Assembly: GCA_964017195.1 (NCBI GenBank)
Contig: OZ024896.1
Span: 5,169,987-5,233,986, forward strand
Direction: 5' to 3'
Source of the DNA: Siderastrea radians
Taxonomy: Eukaryota > Cnidaria > Anthozoa > Scleractinia > Rhizangiidae
Length of the DNA stretch: 64,000 nucleotides
Shown here: one piece after another, positions 11,684-24,600 of the stretch
How the letters are laid out: each line of letters begins with the position of its first letter
Numbering within the stretch: the first letter of the stretch is position 1
Program-made: the position numbers and the translations under genes
The notes under the pieces: generated by a model
Databases searched by the model: none
What the model was told of the DNA's origin: nothing
Seen by the model: the letters and a program-made list of their open reading frames with translations, nothing else

Positions 11684-14600
11684 CAATTCTTTATACAGAT
11701 GGCCTATATCACGCAAGGTGGTTTTCAATAGGGAACTGTGAAAATATAACAAGATAAAATTTAACTATAATACTAAAATGCTGATATTGAAATATTAGAA
11801 AAGAATTAAGAGGGATTAAACACCTAAGTTCTACTTAAAAGTTGAAGAAAATGGAAAGCTATTTTAAAATTTAAACCTGACTGTTATGTAACGATATTCT
11901 AAAAGCATTATAAGATAGGTTTCTCATCTCCATAGGCAGGGCATTCCAGTCAAGTAAGGCACTATTTAGGGATCTAAGCAGTCCCCAGTTAGTATCTGAT
12001 TTTATGATTCGAACTGTCCTTTGACCGAGTGTTGTGACTGTGACGGTCCGAACCTCGGATGATCATGTTGTTTCTATCGTCCGAGTTTATCACATTGAAT
12101 GAATAAAGAAACTTTAGGAAGATAGACACGTAAGGGTGCAAACAATAACGGCCTATTGCTAATATAATCTGTAATAGTCAGGACACGTAGCGTGTTAAAT
12201 CGCATGAATCCTGATCTAGCGAGACAAAAATTCTTAAAAGTGGGTGGGGGAGGGGTGTCTAAACCTCCCTGCTTCCCGTACCCGTTAATCCCCGTATCGA
12301 TTGCAAAATGTTACGTATTGTTGTGTAATTTTGTTCTTTTTTCCTTCGTTTGCCGCCCCCTCTTCTCCGCCTTTCCTCCCAGATTCCCGTCCCCCTGCCC
12401 CCCCCCCCCCCACTTAAATTGTACTACCCAGTGTCCTAGGAACTTACAATCGATTCCTGGCCAGAAGAACTCCCGACACATGGCGTTTACGGAAGGAATG
12501 TGGTGCGGCTGTACATAACAGTAATCAATTGGGGCAACTGGTGGCGGCCTCCACTCCGGATCATTCCTGAACAAACGAATAGGATAAGTTCTAGGTTCTG
12601 TTCTCGTGTACCGGTACACACAGGAACAGAAACCAAACACCTAACAACACACTATACGGAAACAATCTCTGAAAAATAAAGAACATGCAGAGTCAAGAAC
12701 CTTGTGTACCACCATCTTTTAGATAGATTGCGAGCAGTCGCTCTTTCCGCTCAGGGATAGTCGAGCGAAAAGGACACGCCTGCGAGTGCGAAAATCGTTC
12801 GCTATAATTTTTCTAACATGGATCTTCTGCGCAGTCGTACGCTTGTACGTGGTCACGAGGACCATCACAGATTTCACCACCACAGGCAACCCAACAAACT
12901 GTGTGACAGTTTGTAGTTTTAAAATATAACGAAATGTACGACCGCATCGCAAAACCCTGGAAATAGATGATATTCGCCGTTTAGCGGCAGAGTGTTGACA
13001 AAACACAACGATTGAGTCACAATTACGTTTATTTTGAACTTAAATGAATATTCCTTGCAATATTTCACGTTAATAGGAACGTTTCAGAACATTTCCTTGA
13101 TTTCCTTATATTTTGAAACTATAAACGGTCATACAGCTTGTGTGGGTCCCCTGTGTTCACCACTTGCGGTGTTAGTGCATCTTGCTTCATTTGTTTTAAA
13201 CGCTAAGAATTGCACCGGCGTGATGCTATAATTCAATACCCCATAAATTCCCAAGGACGAATATTAACAGGATCGGGTTTAACCTAAACATTCCTTGTTT
13301 CTGGGAAACCCCCACCAACCCCTCCTTTAATCCAACATTTTGCTCTAAGTGATGATAAGTAAAAATTTGTTGGGTTAGGGGAGGGGTAGGTGGGGGTTTC
13401 CCAGAAATGTTGAATGGTCCAACAGCTACAGAGCAGTGGCCACGTCTGATACTCAACAAGATGAAAAGAGCAACTAATTTTTTTACCTGTAATACCGAGA
13501 TACAATCTCCTGCAACAGCCGTAACTTCAGAGGTCTACTCTCGTAATCACGTCGAATGAAAGGCTTCAGGATTCTGGACGTGTAGGGACTGGTGATGGGT
13601 CTGCACAATGTCTGGGAATCGCCACCAATGAGTCGGGTTAAAAACGAGCAAGTCCTGGGGCGAGAGCTGGGAAGCATTCGTGGGGAGGCCTTAAATGGAA
13701 TACAAAATACAATATAATACTTTCAGGGGCACTCAAGGACGAAAATTGAGCAGAAGTCTTCGAAGGTCATTTTTTTTTCCGTTAGTCCACATCACATGTT
13801 TCTTACCAAATATCTATCAAGGACATTTCCTGTTGTGACAGTGGTTGTGGCAGTGACTTGCTTAAGAGGTTTTGCACGAATTTCATCTGCAATGTCTCCT
13901 GACATGTTTCGATTCTGTAGCAAAGAGACAAAAGTACAACATGAAGTACAAGTTAAGACAATGCGGACAATGCGGAGTGTTAACACGAGACTGGTGTGAC
14001 AAGTGGCTGAAGATTACATACGACAGGTATGAACTTATAACGGCACAATTTCAGATCGGGTCCTAAACAAATCTTTGTTTCCGATTACACAAGACCGGTT
14101 TCATGTAATTAGCCCCTAATTTTCGGGTCTGGGAGAAATCTTTTGACATGAAGTTTGTTTTTTTCCGATGTTGTTCACAATGCTTTTCAGCTTTGCAAGT
14201 GGGCATTTACAGAACGTCTCTTAAACTATTAACGTAAAAGATCCATGTTTTTTTATTGAATGTGGCACTGCGGGATTACCATAGTTCAAAACATCGTGGT
14301 GCAAAAAAATCTGCACTAACGGGTTAAGCGTGGCATACATGAGTCCATGCTCACGACGAACACGTATTTTGAAAACGAATTTAGTCTTACCTCAACAGGG
14401 AACGCACCATCTGCAGATAACTGGTATCTTAACGTTGTGTTTAAAGCATCTGAAACAGACTTGTCCAGGTCAAATAAGTTTAAGCCCTTGGATCTCTTAA
14501 GCTGCATGGGATAAAAACAGAAGTGAAAATTGAAACGTTGTACTCCTGACAATAGAAACTACGGCACGATAACTATTACAGCAATATTTACTCACAACAT

Positions 14601-15605
14601 GCGCCTTGCACTTAATTTGATTTACTTCAAGTTGAGTTGTGACGGATGGATGTCAATCAAAACAAAGCTGTGAATTTTCGATGGGATTCTAGGGCAACAG
14701 AAAAAACGAAAGGTAAATTGTGTTGCACTTTCATAATCTGCACTGTCGTTATTCATGCATCAGGGAGCTTGGAAGAATTTTAACGGATTTTCTCGGATTG
14801 ACATCCACTGAAACGCAACTTCAATTGAAAGACATAAGGTCCGTTGAGATGCGTGTGAGTGGGTACTACTGTATTCACGTAATAAATCACTTTGATTTGT
14901 TCCAGTAAACATTAGTATGTAAGTACGTAAGTACCTGTCTCAACATGAGTTTCCTTCTAAACCTTCTGGCCACAGGATCATGGTACACTGCTCTGGGACA
15001 GGAGTTTAATCTCAGCAATATATCCTTTTCCTTTTCTTCTGATACAAGGAACAAGCTTAAATCAAAAGGAAAACAGAGAATCCTGTTTAAGACCAGTCTC
15101 GCCTTTCAGAATTTGGGCTTCAGAAAAATTCAGCAAAGAAAACTTTTTCCTCAATAATCAACAGTCAAACCTCTGTTTTAGAGACATTCACCAAATCCAG
15201 ATCACCCATTATTAAGGACAGTTTGTTTAGACACGGCGGAAAACCCATATATTTTCTCCTTAGCTAAGCCGCTTACACGGCCAGCCGTTAATAATGCAAA
15301 CGAGTACTCTCTGCCCAAACTGATACAACTTCATACGGAGACAACCTTGTTATCACAGACACTATATACAAGAATTAATTTACAATGAACAGACGTGAAG
15401 GAGCAAAGAAGCATTAGAGGTAGTTGAGCCAGTTTTGGCGCCAACGAGGTTGTCGTGACTTGAAATGAACATTTAAATGAACATTGAGTCGAATTAAGTC
15501 AGGAACATTCAACAGTTGCATTATCATGAACTGAGCACGTGTACATATCCATATATGGTGTTGTGTTGTAGAGCATAAGTTTTTCGAACAGAGATGCGAT
15601 GATGT

Positions 15606-15645
<40 letters not shown>

Positions 15646-18600
15646 GCCTTTATTTCAGCACGATTAAAAATTGAAGCTCTGCAGCTTGTGGGGTTGTGTG
15701 AGATATTTTTGTGGAGCGTTCGGAAAGAGATTGCAGCGTGAGATCGACAAGAAAAGAAAGTAAATGAAAATGTTGCATTGAAATACAGTCCTCGACGGTA
15801 GTGACATAATTCACGAAATACTTTTTACACTAGAAATGAGCAGAGAAGAGTGTTTCTGTATGTGTGGCATGTTGTACTAAAGTACATACAATGTACCTGT
15901 AGAAGTTTTAGCTGTTCATGAGTTGTCGCTGTTGTTTAAGATATATTTACGAGGTTGAACTATGAAAGTGAAAGTGCTTTAAAAGTTTATTTACACCCTG
16001 TTTTTAGACCAACCTTGTTTGCGCAAGACTTGAGGCAGTTTTAAGCGGCTTGTTCTTGAGCTTGGATTGAAGTGAGTCAGTTCGCTGGTTCTTACTTGAT
16101 GTATCTGATGCAACAGAAGATGCCAAAGACTCTGTATCCTCAGGCCGGGTCTCAGTCTCTGAACGGAGCTCTGGTTCTAAGGGTGGGGAGGGTAGAAAGA
16201 ACGTTTCGACATAAAGAATCCTGCTTCACTAACCCCTGTCAAAATGGCACCACGCCTTATAATCACCTCACTTGTACAACCACCCAAATATTATGGGCAC
16301 AAAAATAGAATATTTTTGTCCCAAACAAAAAATCAGTCACCCTGTCGTAAATCTTTTGGACTTCTTTTATAAATCCACGCTTTTGAGGTGTTGATGCGGC
16401 CATCCCAAATGGCTGGCAAAATGCATCAGGCAGAATGGTAGACACTTGCACACGTTAATGAGCCATTAGAGTGGACCATTCACAGCGCGAAAGTTTAATG
16501 AAAGCACCGCAATATCAGAGAAAAGGGATGAATCTTTTGAAGTAGACAGACAAAAATCACCATTTTACAGGATAAAGGCATGCAATTCTTCAGACAACAG
16601 GGCGGACTTCTGAAGGCAGAAGCTGAATGCTTATTTCGTAATTCTAGCCAAAAATCGAGTGAAATAAACAAGAATAAGTCAATTCAAAAATTGTGCTTAA
16701 CACAGATTCTCGAATGTGAGAAATACCCCAAAAAGTGAGACATAGATTTACATAACTTGCATAAAACACAACAGGGCGGGCAGAGAAACAATAGGCAGTC
16801 AGAGAAAAGTTAACGTAGTGTAAGAAAGCACATTAAAGTAGTACTGTCAGTATAGCTGTCGTTTTTTACAGCTACGATAAAACGTACAAACCTGTCTTCT
16901 CCCCTTCATCAGTAAAAAAGAAAGAACTGTCGTCCACATCACAACTTGCCGAGAAAAAGTTGGAGAAACTTGTATCAATCCCTGAAAAGCAACAGTGCAG
17001 AACAAGCAGACAGATGTTATACTTCACAAGAAATGAGAACAATTTTTGAAGAACTTCAAAAGGAACAACAATTTGAACAAAATGAATATTTCATTGAATT
17101 TTCAAAGCTGCTATTGTTGTGAGATATTCCAAATTGTGCTTTGAACCGTGAAATAGTCGTTTCAACTTAGATTTCACAAAGGGAAGAGAACTTTCAGCAG
17201 AAGTTTCAGAAAGTATTTTGAACACTTGCTGTTTCCAATTTTGTTTGTTGCTTGAATAACTAAAAACAACTTGAACTGTCAAGACCACAAAAATTAATGT
17301 CATTTTCACCTAGTTTCACCAGAGGGTTATCTTCAGAGAAAAATACACCACTGTTAATTTAGAAAACTGAAAGATGTGTCAGTATACAAACCTGAACTGG
17401 ATTCTGCAAGTTCACGCATATCTTCTTCAGTTAATAGCTGGGATATTGGGTCTTCATATTTACTGCTATCTGGAGCCAGCAACAACTAGAAGCAATCACA
17501 GTAATAACAGTAAAATTGTGTACATGATAAAATGCCATTCTCACAAGGTCTTCTCTACCAGTGACCACATCAAAGAACTACACCTGTGCTGTATTTTCAT
17601 CAGTGCATGAAGACTGTGTTTCTTCTAAGGGCTGGTCATTGTTGACGTTACTGCTGGTCTTTGATTTGGATACCAAAGGACTGTACCCTCTTTTTCTCTT
17701 GCGTTTGCTACCGACACTTCCTGGAACCAACAATTGTGATCATCATGAGGAACATTCCTATAGAACTACATTCAAACATCACTAAAATGACCACCCAAAA
17801 TACCTATTAGTGGTTGCCTCTAACAAGAGGCCTTCAGTAGTGCCTTGACTAAAACAGCTTGTGTGGAGATAAGTGGTGACTTACAGATGGATGCCTTGGG
17901 GGGGAAAAAAACTTGAGGAGAGACAGTGGTATGATGGTAAACATGCATTTGTGTTGTTTTTCAAGAAAATAAACTTTACTCCCCATTGTTTCTCTCTATC
18001 TTGGTGAGAACTGTTAGGGAATCCTAACAGAAAAGTTGGGGGTAACCCTGTGAAGGACTAGCATCCCATCCAGGGGGGGGGGGTAGTAATGCTTCTAGTC
18101 ACTTTATGCTGGGCACCCTATGATGGACTAGCATCTCATCCAGGGGGGAGTAGTAATGCTTCTCGTCACTTTATGCTGGGCACCCCATGATGGACTAGCA
18201 TCTCATCCAGGGCCCCGTTAACGCTAACCTGGGATTAAAATTTAACCAAGGTCCCTGTTTCTCTTATTTCAAAAGACTTTTCGTGGGAAATTCCAAGTGA
18301 CCGTTTGAAAGCAGCCAAAGTCAAAATGTAGCGCAAAAAAAGATTTACAGGAATCTGTATCGCTTAGCTACAAAACAGAGTTAAAAATTGCTGCTTACCC
18401 TGGGTTAGCTTAACCCTGCTTTGAAAAGCTGGGCCCAGGCTCCTGGTCACTTAAATGTTGGGTACCCTGTGATGGACTAGTATCTCATTCAGGTGGAGTA
18501 GTGATGGACTAGCATCCTATCCAGGGGGGAGTAGCAATACTCCTAGTCACTTTGTTGGGTACCCTGTGTTGGACTAGTATCCCATCCAGGGGGGAGTAGA

Positions 18601-21600
18601 AATACTCCTAAGCAATTCATGTTACAGAAACTGGATTGCAGCACTGGCCTTGATGACCAGCCAGACTAGTTCAATCAGACTTTTTTCAAGTAAAGTCCAA
18701 GTGAATTATCCACACCTCCTTCACTTAGTTTTATCGCTGGTGCAACATTTTCCTGTAGTGCCCACCATCCTGTCTCCCTGTTGAATTCCTTCTGTCCTGA
18801 CTTGAAAAACCGGGGACACCCTGACGACAAAACACCAGCTATTGTGCTGGGCCAAGTGCTTGTCTTTTTCCTGGAAAGGGTAAAGAAAACAAATGAAGTT
18901 CACATATTAATTTATTAAAATTCTCAATCTCTGTTATCGATTTTCAAGCAAGTGCATGGAAAGAAACGAAGCACAAGCACTCCACCTTTACGTATCTGTT
19001 TTGTTAGTTGTCCTTACAGTGAGATGAAGTTCAGGGACTAAATAAATTAATCACCCCAGGGACCAATTCTGGACATGCAACCACGAGATTAGAGTCGTCC
19101 ACCTTTATCCCTAATTTGCCTTCATCACCTTTAGCCCTTTAGATAGTGCATCCAAGAAAACAAAAAATGACAATCAACTATTTTGTTTACTTTTGTTAGC
19201 TGGGTAGCCCTGACCTTTACGCATGACTGCTATTCCTACAATTACACACATGTACAATATGCCAGCATGAAGCACAAGGTTCCCACCAGCATAGCTTTGG
19301 AAGAAATAAGGTCACATCGGGCATAATACCAAGGAAAAGATGTACTTACTTCTTTGGAAATAATACCATCCAGTTCCTGTCAATGAATTGACAAATATCT
19401 TCCCTCCATCTGAAGTAGCCTTTGCGTCCCCTGCTGGTAGAGTACAGATTGTATAGTGACAGGTACACTGCTTGGAGCCTGTTAAAACAAAATTCAATAA
19501 ACAATTTAAGTTGCCTGGCATGTACTCTAAAAAATGTTCTTTGTAAGTGTCAAATCCTTGTTTTCCAATGTATAAAATTACTTTTGGCAGCTACATTGTA
19601 CAGTATATGTATATGCAAAATTGTTTAAAATTTTATGAGCTCACCAGCTTAAGTTTTGTCTGGTACAAGACTCTGAGCCTTCCACTGAGCATGCTGCACA
19701 CGTCAGATCAAAGAATACATCTCCCACAAGTGTGCTGGGCTTTCCATTCTTTAAACAGCCTGGAGAGTACCAGAAAAGATTGTAAGTTGATTTCGGACAA
19801 ATATTAGTTAAAAACCAACTGTTTGCTGAATGTTGTAGGCTAGGCTCAGAGGGCATTGCATGCAACACCCAGAGCCATGTTAAAGCTACAGCTGTAATGC
19901 CAGCCACTCGTGTTATGGAATCCCATGCCATCCCATGTCGTCATCTGTGGCGGCAGCCACAGTGGCAACAGCCCGCAGCACCAGCAACGTTGTCATTGTA
20001 TTAGTAAAAGTCTCAGTACATGTCATCGCTGAGTACCGTATTTTTTTCGGTTATAAGGCGCACCGTTTCCTTCTCGAAAGTCCATATTTCTGTCAAAAAT
20101 TATCGCTAAATTTGGGGTGTGTCTTAGAGATGAATATTTTCCGGTACCAAATTCTAAGGATCTCGATTTTTCAGTATAACTACGCTATAAATAGAAACAT
20201 TGTTGGTCGCTGACTTTTCTGCAACATTCTGCTTTAATGCAAGAACACTTAATAATTTTCTGCAACATCAACATTTTCACTTAAATGCGAGAACATTTAA
20301 AAGAAACTGAAGCGACAGAATGGTTTGAGAAACGACACGATAGAGCATTTTCAAAACAAAGCCATATTTGCATGCAGTGCGTGGTTGAAAGCACGTGCTC
20401 AGTAACATGATACTGTCACACACTGAACCTTGAATATTCGACAAATGTATCATCTTTTTTGTTAGACAACATTGTTGGATTGTTCGAAAAAGGAAACCTA
20501 CCTTCTTCATCCACCCAGTGACACTTTAATCCTAGGGAACACCAGTATCTTAAGTTTTTGAATCGTTTTAAAGATGACTTTCAGGGCAAGTTTTACGCCA
20601 TTCGCCATCACTACTCAGAGCGACAGTGAAACCCTGGGGGGATGGTACTCCCTATAATGGCCTATACGGGGAGGCTCCGCCCGAAAGGGGTACCTTTTTC
20701 AGGCTTCAGGTATATGAAAGGGTAGGGGTTTCACGAGCTGAAGTATATAAAGGGTAGGGAAATCTGTCATTTAGGTATTTAAAAGGGCCTTTAACTAAAA
20801 TATTTTGAGTAGACGCACCTTATGACTGTATCATTTAAATTTATTAAACGCTACATGAAAACGACAAGAAGACTTCCTTCCAAGGGTTTAGAAAAGGGTT
20901 GCAGCGTTTTTAAGTGGGTATGTGAAAGGGGTACCATTTTTCAATGGAAGGTATACGAAAGGGGTACCTTTTCTGTCAAAAATGGTATATAAAAGGGTAA
21001 GGGGCTGGACCTCGGGGCGGAGCCTCCCCGTATAAAACTTTGTTGTGTGCCCCCCCCCCCCCCCCCCCGGGAGTGAAACTTATCGCCATCGGCACCGCGG
21101 CACCGCTTGTTCTCGGCACTTTTCTGCTCTCAGTAAATCTGGGCTTCTGATAATTCGCGGGAAAAAAAGTGAAATTTCACGGGATTTGAAGAGACAAATT
21201 CGCGGAGAAAACGGCCGATTTCGCGGGATTTTCGCGGGAATTTTCGGGGCAAATTTTCGTTGAAAAGCAAACAAGAAAGCAAAAAAGAAAGATTCCTGAC
21301 AAAAATATTGGAAGGCTGTCAATTTCAGGGCAAGAAACAAACACAAAAGTTCATCCAACACAGTTCTGAAGGCAACTGTACTTGTTTCGAGCGACAAGAA
21401 AAACATATAAAGCTTTACCGAAACGCTTGGCCGGTTAACCTCCTTTTTCAGCTGCAATTTAGAGCCGAAAACAGCAACGCAATAAACTTCTTTCCCCTCA
21501 TCGCTCTCTTGTGTTGCTTTGCAGCTTCCAAGGCAAGATTGTTCTAGATCAAAGGTTTAAATCCATCTGTGAATCTCTGTGAGTTCTTGTGTCTTCATTC

Positions 21601-24600
21601 GTGTACGATTAAACGTGCCTGCATTACTACAGACAGCAGTTTCCTTTCACACTCCGTATAGTGTCAACGAAAAGTCTTCTCTTTTATTGTGTCTTTAGTA
21701 CTTGCCAAGAAAGGAACTCTATTTGTCTGACCACGAGGTTTTTTAACAGAGATCATCATTTGCTATTTCAACAACAATACACTCCAGAAATGCACCAATG
21801 GCAAAGCTTTTTACATTGCGGCCAGTCCCCAGGTTTTCGCAACATTAATCTAAGAACGCCTGGTAGTTTTGGTACGATGTTTACTCGTGGCAGTGACGAA
21901 ATTTTAAGATAAATTTGCAAGTTTACGGCAAGTAAACAGCTCCAATAGCCAAGATAAGTTTCAAATATGTTGTACCGACATGTATTTGGTAGAATTTCTA
22001 GCGAATTTCGCGGTATTTCACGTGTTTTTGTAAATTTCGCGGGATTTCGCGGATATACCTGAATTTCGCGGCTCCGCGACCGCGCGAAATTTCAGAAGCC
22101 CTGGACTAAATTCTAGCATTCTTGCTGTACGTTGGCAACTCGAAACAAATCAGCACTAACTGAAGATGTAAGGCATTTCAGTGTGACATTTTCAGCTTTT
22201 GTTTATGTGTGACAATTTCGCTTTCATTTAATTAATGGAAACCCATGCACTTGTGTTAGTGCAAATGACTGTTATGCTGTTGCTTACAATCTCGGTTTCA
22301 GTTAGCTTAATGTCAGCGAATTCAGTTGCGACTGGAATAAACTTGAGAAAAATTTTTTCCAGAGTTCGGGGTGCATCTTATAACCGAGTGTTTTAGTGAT
22401 ATTTTCAGTTTGAAAACTTTGCATGATTGAGTTGCGAATTTTGGGGTGCGTCTTATAGCCGAGTGTGCCTTATAACCGAAAAAGTATGGTACTTATTATC
22501 GTATTTTCAAATGTGGATGTAATTCTCGAGTACTATAGATCTGCAAGTTGCTAAATTTCTCTACGCACATTTCAGTGTCCAAAAACGCGACACAGTGGTA
22601 AATTTACAAGTACTAACAGGGGTTCTCTATATAGCTTAAAATAAATAAAAACTGTGGATGCAATGTTCCTGTATCCTAAGAATATTATTAGCTACTGATA
22701 ATAGATCAGAGTGAGTGTGGTATATGAGGCAGGCCTGAGCAAGGCTGAAATAACTGGGGGGAGGGGGGCTGAGCAAATTGGCCTAGTCAAAGCCCCCCCA
22801 GGGCTAGACTAACTTTTCAGCTCACTAGCCTAGTGGCTAGTGAGAGGTTTGATTTCACTAGCCAAAATAGATTTTTACTAGCCAAACTTGTTTGGGAGTA
22901 GGCGGGGTGGAGGTAGACTGCAAATAGTCTCTAATTTTGGCGATTGTGATTGTGGGGCGGGCGAAATACACACACGTGCATGCGCGAAATTTCGAGGAGA
23001 CGTGACGCGAAGGGAGCGCCAAAAATTAGAGACTACAGACTTAGCCAGGGAGTTTGACCTTTCACGGCCGAGTGATTTTGAGGTGTAAATTTCATATCGT
23101 CTTTCAAGCCAATTAAGGGCAACCAATGGGATTCCTTCTCTTGGTTCCCATCATCTGTTCCTATCATCAATAACTGCGGAGGATGTTGTTGCAAATAAAA
23201 CACTACCCATGGTTTATTTTGATTTGACCAGGGCTCGACCGGATGGGCCGCGATCTCTCGAGAGGAAAAATTACAGCCTCTCATCTCGAAGAAGAAGAGA
23301 ACATGAGTGTGGAATTGGGTTGTCAGTAATTTTTTAGTCCCAAGAAGCGGCCCCGTCAGATATCAAGAGTCCGTCAAACACTCTTAACAGATCGGGCTAG
23401 ACGTAGCAGTCGCGGAGGTTACTTTCTTCGCCTCCAAAACTCCCACCAAAAAAAAATTAATGTCAAAGACGCGGCAAAACTTTTTTACTTCCACCCAAAG
23501 TTTGAGATCGATGCAAACGAAAATAAAATTCCGATAGCTAGGGATGCGGAAAACCTCCTTCAACTTTCACTGAAAGTTTTATTTCAACGCAGAGCAAAAC
23601 GAAGCAGCCAGCAAGACTGAGTTTTGTACTTCATTCGTGCAGACAATACTTTGTTCCGGTCGATCGGTCACGTATCGATGTCAAAATTTAAATGAAATCT
23701 CAACTTACAGTAAACGAGTAGACTGTCAATTTAACAGCTCTTGGAATGGCTTGGAGAAACAATCTTCAGCCGAACCGAATATAATTTTGAACTTTCCTTC
23801 CGATACATCTTCTAAACAACCCTCGCTATTTGTCCAGGCAGCCTATGTCTGCCATCTCAGTAACCTGAAACGGAGTCGATGATGTTATCATGAGCGTTGA
23901 CAGCGGCTTGTGTACCGTTGCCAGATTGTTGAAAGGTATCCAAGAAAGAGCCAATCATAGTTTTGCGCTTGGAATGTACGCGCTTAATTCAAACTCCCTG
24001 GCAAGTCTGTAGTCTCTAATTTTTGGCGCTCCCCTTGCAACGCGTCTCCTCGAAATTTCACGTGCACACGTGTGAGTATTTCGCCCGCCCCACAATCGCG
24101 ATCGCCAAAATTAGAGACTACTCGCAGTCTAGGGTGGAGGGGGAATAACAGTTTTTTGGCTTTTTTTCCCATTAATATTATGCTGTGTTAAATTTGTCTA
24201 GCTTTTTAGCTGAGTTACCTACCGTAAACACGCCTCCCTATGATCTCAAAATTGAAGAACTGGCGTCTACGATTCTTTTCACCAGTTAAAGTTCCTGACA
24301 TGAGTGCAAAGTATTGGTGTCTTAAGGGTAAATTCTCCGACATGATGTTTTTCACACCTTTTACTTTATGAACATGCCATCATGCGGTGAAACGTTGGGA
24401 AGACAAGACTAACACTGTACGAACATTCAAAGGTATGGAGAAATGTAAAAAACATAAGAATGATACAGTATGTGCAGAATCTGTCTACAACAGAAGGCTA
24501 GTGTATTATGAGCATATTCAAGTGCGGAGAAACTTGAGGGGACATGTATCTAACAAGTGAAAACACGCTACAGTATGGAGAAACATTGCCAAATTATCAA

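Larger units (their letters stand above)
20035..22492. mobile_element. Terminal-inverted-repeat element, about 2.4 kb, composite
   Basis: The left end 'taccgtatttttttcggtta' followed by 'taaggcgcac' is matched in inverse at the right end, 'gtgccttataaccgaaaaag' then 'tatggta' (ending about 22491). A target duplication of TA is possible if the termini start at CCGTA. No transposase frame is visible. Two other inverted-repeat elements (20630-21072 and about 21133-22110) lie inside, so much of the length is later insertion. It sits in the large KAT14 intron. Confidence 0.65.

Noticed and set aside
14700..14860. Minus-strand frame 'VDVNPRKSVKILPSSL' in a KAT14 intron
   Set aside because: No GT donor follows, and the neighbouring exons (15038-14935 and 14501-14391) already join in phase.
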